Assembly (NCBI GenBank): GCA_965145485.1
Contig: CBCTCU010000049.1
Coordinates: 1 to 18,032, forward strand
Origin: CABQCM01 sp965145485
GTDB taxonomy: Bacteria > Bacillota > Clostridia > Oscillospirales > Acutalibacteraceae
Length of the DNA: 18,032 nt
Direction of reading: 5' to 3'
Shown piece after piece: positions 13,695-18,032 of the stretch. The translations under genes and the position numbers were made by a program. The notes under the pieces were generated by a model, which was given only the letters and a program-made list of their open reading frames with translations, made no database searches and had not been told where the DNA came from. Position 1 is the first letter of the stretch; the number at the start of each line of letters is the position of its first letter.

Positions 13695-14072
13695 ATGATT
13701 AAGGGACTGCTCGTCCTTGCCGTGCTGCTGCTGTGCCTGTTTGGCCTTGCAAACCTGATCGGGAGCATCCTGCTCTGGTTATCCCGCAACCGGGGCGGCC
13801 GCAAGCCGGCCCTGGTAATCCTCCTCCCCAAACACAGCGGCGAGATTGAATCGGCAATGCGAAGCGCTCTTTTTGAGGCCGAGAGCATCGGCTCCCGGCG
13901 GTGCAGCGGTCTGATTGCGGTTGACAACCAGTTGCCGCCCGACTGCCGGGCTCTCGCCGAAGCCTTCTGCGAGAGCCACGACGGGATCACACTGTGCAAA
14001 AGCGACACCCTGGTGGAGCATTTAGCCCTCCTTCAGACCGACTGCGCCGATGCACAGGAGGAAGAAACATAA
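13695..14072 (+). CDS. Small membrane-anchored protein of unknown function
   Basis: The protein has 125 residues from ATG 13695, chosen because GGCAGGGAA precedes it and the protein then opens with a clean membrane helix (residues 4-30, LLVLAVLLLCLFGLANLIGS). An in-frame ATG at 13602 would add a non-hydrophobic stretch ahead of it. After a basic stop-transfer stretch (RNRGGRKP), residues 38-125 form a soluble domain, probably cytoplasmic, with a strand-like start (ALVILLPKHSGEIESAMRSA) and CSGLIAVDNQLPPDCRALAE. I do not recognise a family. It stands alone with a very strong terminator, and its layout (one helix plus an alpha/beta-like domain) recalls small conserved clostridial membrane proteins. 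No function can be proposed. Confidence 0.7.
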   Translation: MIKGLLVLAVLLLCLFGLANLIGSILLWLSRNRGGRKPALVILLPKHSGEIESAMRSALFEAESIGSRRCSGLIAVDNQLPPDCRALAEAFCESHDGITLCKSDTLVEHLALLQTDCADAQEEET

Positions 14073-14125
14073 CTGCCGGCGCCGGCTGACACCATGCCGG
14101 CAAGCCGGCCTCCCATCGCCTGACC

Positions 14126-14166
14126 CCCGGGGCAAACGCTTGAAAACGTTTGCCCCGGGCTTTTTT
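14126..14166 (+). terminator. Strong rho-independent terminator
   Basis: A perfect 13-bp stem (14126-14138 with 14147-14159) with an 8-base loop is followed by C and six T bases. It ends the small membrane-protein transcript. Confidence 0.93.
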
Positions 14167-14567
14167 GATATCAAAAATAATCAACCGCTTTAGCGGTAGC
14201 GAAAAGTCCGCTTGCGGTTGTCAGATTATTCGGTCCCGCCAGTAACAGCGGCCTGCGGCCTCAGAGCAAACTACCGGATAAGCCGGTAGTAATGATTCGC
14301 ATTGTGGGTTTTCTTTACGGGCTTTTGTATCCCCGCCGGCCGCCCAATCGGCCATCCGCTGTAAAGCGCGGCCGTATCGGCGGGCAGCCGCCCCCTCTTC
14401 CGCCGGCCCTTTCGTCTATGGCCAGAGGGTGGATTCCTCCCCACCCTGCCCGCACTTCCCCCCTTATTCGGGGGAAAGCGCGGTATATGCCTTTTCAAAA
14501 AAAGCTTCCCTCTGCGCATGGCGTCCATACATTCCTCCGCAATTTTTAATTTCTATGCAATCCCCCC
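14167..14567. other. 400-bp gap with hairpins and a mosaic repeat, no gene seen
   Basis: Hairpins include ACTACCGG/CCGGTAGT (14270-14277 with 14283-14290) and TTCCCCC/GGGGGAA (14456-14462 with 14470-14476). The blocks CAGATTATTCGG-TCCCG (from 14222) and CCTGCGGCCTCA plus AGCAAAC (14252-14271) recur near-identically in the gap upstream of parA, but in the opposite order. No ribosome site with a plausible frame was found. Confidence 0.5.
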
Positions 14568-14608
14568 TTGACAAGATCGTATCATCTGTGTATACTGTAT
14601 ATACACAG
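14568..14608 (+). promoter_or_regulatory. GntR operon promoter with palindromic operator
   Basis: TTGACA (14568-14573) and TATACT (14591-14596) are 17 bp apart, near consensus. The 9-base arms CTGTGTATA (14586-14594) and TATACACAG (14600-14608) form a perfect dyad around a 5-bp centre, covering the -10 box and predicted start (about 14603). This is the expected place for autorepression by the YtrA-type regulator encoded next. Confidence 0.88.
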
Positions 14609-14627
14609 TATGAGAGGGGTGGCACCA

Positions 14628-15011
14628 CTGGATATCCTCATCAGCAACGCCGCCAACCAGCCCATCTACGACCAGATCTATACACAGATAAAAAACCGGA
14701 TTTTGACCGGTGAGCTGGCCGAGGGAGAGCCCCTGCCGTCCATCCGGTCGCTGGCGAAGGAGCTGCGCATCAGCGTCATCACCACCAAGCGGGCCTATGA
14801 CGAGCTGGAGCAGGAGGGCTTTATTTACACCGTGGCGGGCAAAGGCTGCTATGTGGCCGAAAAAAACCTGGAGCTGATCCGGGAGGAAAACTTAAAGAAA
14901 ATCGAGCAGCACATGGATTGCATTCGCACCCTGGCGGCCGGCTGCGGCCTGTCCAGCGAGGATCTGATTTCCATGTTCCGCATCATCAACGAGGAGGAAC
15001 CGACGACATGA
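14628..15011 (+). CDS. GntR-family regulator (YtrA subfamily)
   Basis: The protein has 127 residues if translation starts at CTG 14628. This codon lies 7 nt after the Shine-Dalgarno AGAGGGGTGG and gives the family's usual opening (M-DILISNAANQPIYDQIY). An ATG at 14610 would leave about 7 nt of leader and put the ribosome site inside the gene; GTG 14619 has none. The winged helix is clear: QIKNRILTGELAEGEPLPSI, then SLAKELRISVITTKRAYDEL and GFIYTVAGKGCYV. The short C-terminal helix (80-127) lacks a ligand domain, as in YtrA. It probably represses its own operon through the dyad at 14586-14608. The stop overlaps the ABC gene start by 4 bases. Confidence 0.88.
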   Translation: MDILISNAANQPIYDQIYTQIKNRILTGELAEGEPLPSIRSLAKELRISVITTKRAYDELEQEGFIYTVAGKGCYVAEKNLELIREENLKKIEQHMDCIRTLAAGCGLSSEDLISMFRIINEEEPTT

Positions 15012-15856
15012 ACGCATTGGAGCTGCAAGGGGTGACCAAACGCTATCCCGGCTTCACGCTGGATAAGGTCACCTTTTCCCTGCCCCGCGGCTGCATCCTG
15101 GGGCTGATTGGGGAGAACGGGGCGGGCAAAAGCACCACCATCCGCCTGATTCTGGATCAGATACGCCCCGACGAGGGGGAAATCCGGGTGCTTGGGCGCA
15201 GCAACCAGGAGGATTTTCGCTCGACCAAGGAGGACATCGGGGTCGTGCTGGACGAGGCCAACTTTCCCGAAAGCATCACCGTCTCCCAGGTTGACGCCAT
15301 GATGCGCCACATCTACCAGCGCTGGGATTCCAACGCCTTTTTTGGCTACATCGGCCGCTTTGCCCTGCCACGGGACAAAATTTTCCGCGAGTTTTCCCGC
15401 GGGATGAAAATGAAGCTGTCCATCGCCGCCGCCCTCTCCCACAACGCAAGGCTGCTCATCCTCGACGAAGCGACCAGCGGCCTGGACCCTATCGTGCGGG
15501 ATGAAATCCTCGACCTGTTTTACGAATTTACCCGCGACGAGGACCACGCCATCCTCATCTCCTCCCACATTGTCAGCGACCTTGAAAAGCTGTGCGACTA
15601 CATCGCCTTTCTACATCACGGGAAGCTGCTGCTGTGCGAGGAGAAGGACCGGCTGCTCGAAAGCTACGGCCTGCTGACCTGCTCGAAGGCCGACCTCGCC
15701 ACGCTCCCCCCCGCCGCCGTGGCCGGCAAGCGGGAATCGGAATACGGCGTCGAGGCCCTCATCCGCCGGCGGGAAGCCCCTCGCGGGCTGTCGCTCAACC
15801 GCGCGGGCATTGAAGACATCATTGTTTATCTGGCTAAGGAGGAACGATCCAAATGA
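15008..15856 (+). CDS. ABC transporter ATP-binding protein
   Basis: The protein has 282 residues and overlaps the regulator stop by ATGA. It powers the export complex formed with the following permease. Walker A is GENGAGKST (35-43), Walker B LLILDEATSGLD (149-160), and the switch histidine is in ILISSH. The signature is degenerate (FSRGMKMKLSIA, 129-140), and the Q-loop region reads VVLDEANFPE, without the usual glutamine. Both changes also occur in YtrB-like ATPases. About 60 C-terminal residues follow the ATPase core. The substrate is unknown; related systems respond to cell-wall antibiotics or transport peptides or lipids. Confidence 0.93.
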   Translation: MNALELQGVTKRYPGFTLDKVTFSLPRGCILGLIGENGAGKSTTIRLILDQIRPDEGEIRVLGRSNQEDFRSTKEDIGVVLDEANFPESITVSQVDAMMRHIYQRWDSNAFFGYIGRFALPRDKIFREFSRGMKMKLSIAAALSHNARLLILDEATSGLDPIVRDEILDLFYEFTRDEDHAILISSHIVSDLEKLCDYIAFLHHGKLLLCEEKDRLLESYGLLTCSKADLATLPPAAVAGKRESEYGVEALIRRREAPRGLSLNRAGIEDIIVYLAKEERSK

Positions 15857-16485
15857 AAGGCCTGCTGCTCAAAGACTGGTATGTCATATTCAAGCAGGGA
15901 AAGGTCATGTTTCTTTTCGTGCTGCTTTATCTGATCCTGGGCGCGTTGGGGGAAAACACCTTTTTCGGCGCTTTCGCCGTGCTTTTCCTATCCCTGCTGC
16001 CCATCACGGTCATGGGCTTTGACGAGCGCAGCAAATGGGACCGTTTCGCCGTCACCCTGCCGGTAACCCGCAAGCAGCTCGTGCTCGAAAAATACCTTTT
16101 CTCCCTCATCGCGCTGGGGGCGGGCGCGGCGCTTTATCTGGTATTTACGATTGCCGGCTCGGCCTTTGCCCATCGCACGACCGATCTGGCCGAGCTGCTG
16201 GGGGTACTCGCCCCCATGCTGTCGGTCAGCCTGATTTTCTCCGCCGTCAATTTTCCCATGATGTTCAAATTGGGCGTCGAAAAGGGCCGGCTGTGGTTCA
16301 TTCTCATCATCGCCCTGCTCGGCGCGATCCTGGGCGGCCTGCTGGCCATGCGCTCCAACGAGGGGGGATCGCTTCCCCCTTGGCTCAACGGCCAGCTTTT
16401 GTGGCTTCTGCTGCCGGTCTCGCTGCTGCTGTTCGCAATATCCTATCCGCTGTCGGTGCGCATTTATGAGAAAAGGGAGCTTTAA
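15853..16485 (+). CDS. ABC-2 type transporter permease
   Basis: The protein has 210 residues, with its ATG overlapping the ATPase stop by 4 bases. Six hydrophobic segments are visible, at about 18-33, 37-54, 82-104, 112-134, 147-166 and 181-201. The loop DERSKWDRFAVTLPVTRKQL after the second helix is the hallmark of the ABC-2 permease group found with YtrA/YtrB-like genes. With one ATPase and one permease, the complex may be a homodimer of each. It is the last gene before the terminator at 16555. Confidence 0.9.
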   Translation: MKGLLLKDWYVIFKQGKVMFLFVLLYLILGALGENTFFGAFAVLFLSLLPITVMGFDERSKWDRFAVTLPVTRKQLVLEKYLFSLIALGAGAALYLVFTIAGSAFAHRTTDLAELLGVLAPMLSVSLIFSAVNFPMMFKLGVEKGRLWFILIIALLGAILGGLLAMRSNEGGSLPPWLNGQLLWLLLPVSLLLFAISYPLSVRIYEKREL

Positions 16486-16554
16486 AGCGGTTTTCCCGTC
16501 GCCCCTTTGCCCTGCCGCGCGCCGGCATGGCCCCGCCATATCGCCTGCGAACAC

Positions 16555-16597
16555 CCCCCTGCCCGCCGACAAAAATCCGGGCAGGGGGATCTTTTTT
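16555..16597 (+). terminator. Terminator of the GntR-ABC operon
   Basis: CCCCCTGCCCG (16555-16565) and CGGGCAGGGGG (16578-16588) form an 11-bp stem, followed by ATC and six T bases (16592-16597). Confidence 0.93.
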
Positions 16598-16627
16598 GAA
16601 GGTCAAAGCATACAATGATCGGGGTAT

Positions 16628-16642
16628 GACACGCGTCGTGTC
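16628..16642. repeat. Small dyad GACACG-CGT-CGTGTC
   Basis: This perfect 6-bp inverted repeat with a 3-base centre lies about 75 bp upstream of the promoter at 16717. It could be a regulator site or a hairpin. Nothing else is seen between 16598 and 16716, which turns AT-rich toward the promoter. Confidence 0.4.
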
Positions 16643-16716
16643 TGACCATTCGAGGCCCGTGCGCTGTACTAAGAAGAAGATTGGAAATAAAAGTTACTGA
16701 AAAGCTTGAAAACCAA

Positions 16717-16745
16717 TTGACATTATATATAATTTATGCTACTAT
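16717..16745 (+). promoter_or_regulatory. Near-consensus promoter of the secreted-protein gene
   Basis: TTGACA (16717-16722) and TACTAT (16740-16745) are 17 bp apart, with an extended -10 TG at 16737-16738. The predicted start near 16752 leaves a leader of about 185 bases. Confidence 0.88.
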
Positions 16746-16799
16746 ATGAAAAATTTATTAGGCATATCGCATTCTTTTCTAGCATAGACATTGGGATTA

Positions 16800-16899
16800 T
16801 TGCAAAGGTATGTTAAACCTGTTCTGTCCTTTCAAACGCATGGTTTTACCTGCTTTGCAAGGGCCGGGCCGGTTTTACATAAGGCGGCGGCGAGCCGCC
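16800..16899 (+). promoter_or_regulatory. Structured 5' leader of the secreted-protein gene
   Basis: TTGCAAAG (16800-16807) pairs with CTTTGCAA (16853-16860), and nearby GGTA...AAACC pairs with GGTTTTACC (16842-16850), giving a long imperfect stem of about 19 bp. A second hairpin, GGCGGC/GCCGCC (16883-16888 with 16894-16899), follows. No terminator-like T-run and no known riboswitch class is evident. It could be a stabiliser or regulatory leader. Confidence 0.45.
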
Positions 16900-16936
16900 C
16901 CGGTTATCTCTATCAAAGATATAGGGAGGATATGTT

Positions 16937-18032
16937 ATGAAAAGAAGTACGCTTCGGCGCCCGTTGGCGGGCCTGCTGTCCCTGCTGATGGTGGTTGGTC
17001 TGTTCACCATCTGCGGATTCGGCACGCTGGCCGCAGACACCGCCGAGAACGCAACCATTCAAAGCTGGGATGTAGAGCAGCTGGATGCCGCCGCATCGGC
17101 CAAGGGAACGCAGAACGTCCACGAAAAAGCGATTTATCAAAAGCTGGGCGCGCCCATTGGCCGCCGCGTTTCATGTACCGGCGGCAGCTGGCTGTTCCAC
17201 ACCGTGCTCATCCCCCGGGCGGAGTTTAATGAGGGGGATGTGCTGGAGCTGCAGCTCAAGGTCTGGTTTAACAACGCCGAATACGGCAACGTTATGCCCA
17301 TCGAGCCCCAGTGGGTCCCGCAAAAGAGCGGCGCCGAGGTGCAAAGCACGAAAACCTATATCGCCGATACGGCCATCGATGCCGCGCCGGTTTTGACCGA
17401 TGAGGCGCTGGGCTACCAGTACAAAGAGGTTTCGGTCGAGTACACGGTCGTCGCCGCCGACGTGCAGGAAGGCGTTACCGAGATGCAGCTTCGCGCTTTT
17501 CTCAACGGCGACGAGGACGTCAACTGCTACGGCGGCAAGCTGGTCAACAAGACCACCGGCAACACCATCTTCGACTGGGACGGCGCCGCCATCTGCGCAT
17601 TGGGCTCCCATCCCTCTACCTCGACGGTGGAAATCATTCGCAACGACAAGGACGCCTATCTGGTATCCTACTCCGGCCCGGAGAGCTACACTGATCGCAC
17701 CGGGGAGCCCTACGCTTCCTACAACTGCGACGGGATCGAGAAGGGCCAGGCTATCCTGATGGATTCGCTGGGCGCAACGCTGGAGGAGGGGCGGTATGCT
17801 TTCGCCTTCAACATGGCCTCCCAGTTCAGCTTGGGCAGCGAGAAAGTAACCTACCGCGCCAAGGACGGCGACAAGGTTCTCGCCGAGTACACCGTCACGG
17901 TGGACGATGTGGCGTCAACGGTGGGCACCGATTCGGGTATTTATGAGACCCGCTACCTGCCCTTTACGGTGGATCAAGAGAGCGCGGGGCACACCATCAC
18001 CTTTGAAATTGTCCTGCACAACTCGACCGACT
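16937..18032 (+). CDS. Large secreted protein, N-terminal part (runs off the right edge)
   Basis: The frame from ATG 16937 (GGGAGGA six bases upstream) stays open to the window edge, 365 codons. Residues 1-33 form a classical signal peptide: basic start (KRSTLRR), hydrophobic core (LAGLLSLLMVVGLF), and likely cleavage after LAA33. The mature part is acidic and rich in short beta-type segments (LELQLKVWFNNAEY, KEVSVEYTVVAADV, KVTYRAKDGDKVLAEYTVTV), like repeated beta-sandwich surface modules. A few cysteines are present (residues 77, 192, 211 and 257 approximately). No catalytic motif is recognised. It may be a cell-surface or adhesin-like protein, possibly with a wall anchor beyond the window. 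The strong promoter and long leader suggest high expression. Confidence 0.85.
   Translation, partial: MKRSTLRRPLAGLLSLLMVVGLFTICGFGTLAADTAENATIQSWDVEQLDAAASAKGTQNVHEKAIYQKLGAPIGRRVSCTGGSWLFHTVLIPRAEFNEGDVLELQLKVWFNNAEYGNVMPIEPQWVPQKSGAEVQSTKTYIADTAIDAAPVLTDEALGYQYKEVSVEYTVVAADVQEGVTEMQLRAFLNGDEDVNCYGGKLVNKTTGNTIFDWDGAAICALGSHPSTSTVEIIRNDKDAYLVSYSGPESYTDRTGEPYASYNCDGIEKGQAILMDSLGATLEEGRYAFAFNMASQFSLGSEKVTYRAKDGDKVLAEYTVTVDDVASTVGTDSGIYETRYLPFTVDQESAGHTITFEIVLHNSTD

Noticed and set aside
13343..14008. 221-codon leftward frame
   Set aside because: It is antisense to the small membrane-protein gene, which has its own ribosome site, membrane helix and terminator. The frame also crosses parS 3 and has no family match.
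1..18032. CRISPR array, rRNA, insertion sequence or dnaA box cluster
   Set aside because: I looked for regularly spaced repeats, transposase genes with inverted ends, rRNA signatures and repeated TTATCCACA, and found none.

Overview
The window looks like the chromosome of a GC-rich anaerobic Firmicute, probably a clostridium of the Oscillospiraceae/Ruminococcaceae type. This rests on the origin-proximal set mnmG, serS, parB and parA, on Bacillus-type parS sites, on strong Shine-Dalgarno sequences, and on a YtrA-type GntR/ABC operon. The species is not determined.

Bases 1 to about 5426 are an AT-rich integrated element (phage-like or a genomic island) whose left end lies outside the window. 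Its right end abuts the 3' end of a tRNA-Ser(UGA) gene. From left to right it holds: the start of a leftward HTH gene; a rightward protein with two tandem XRE-like domains; a membrane-anchored Mrr-like nuclease; a leftward Cro-like HTH gene followed by an unrecognised 48-residue gene; a rightward S24 (CI/LexA-like) repressor; a leftward hicAB toxin-antitoxin pair; and a tyrosine integrase. Two divergent repressor/Cro-like switches are stacked in the same orientation, and their leftward promoters match closely in layout and sequence. The nuclease rides as cargo on one of them. This nested switch-plus-nuclease arrangement is the best candidate for something new here.

Bases 5427 to 12784 are leftward core genes: tRNA-Ser, mnmG, then serS coupled to an acyl-ACP thioesterase, and parA-parB coupled by a stop codon lying inside the next Shine-Dalgarno. 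Three parS sites lie at about 7.98, 11.15 and 13.46 kb. Large gaps without recognisable genes separate these units (about 690, 690 and 910 bases). They contain hairpins, a degenerate tandem repeat of about 148 bp, and a probable structured leader or ncRNA upstream of parA.

Bases 13.7 to 18.0 kb are rightward: a small membrane protein of unknown function with a strong terminator; a self-regulated GntR / ABC ATPase / ABC permease operon, probably beginning at a CTG codon; and the start of a large secreted protein behind a near-consensus promoter and a long folded leader. That gene runs off the window.
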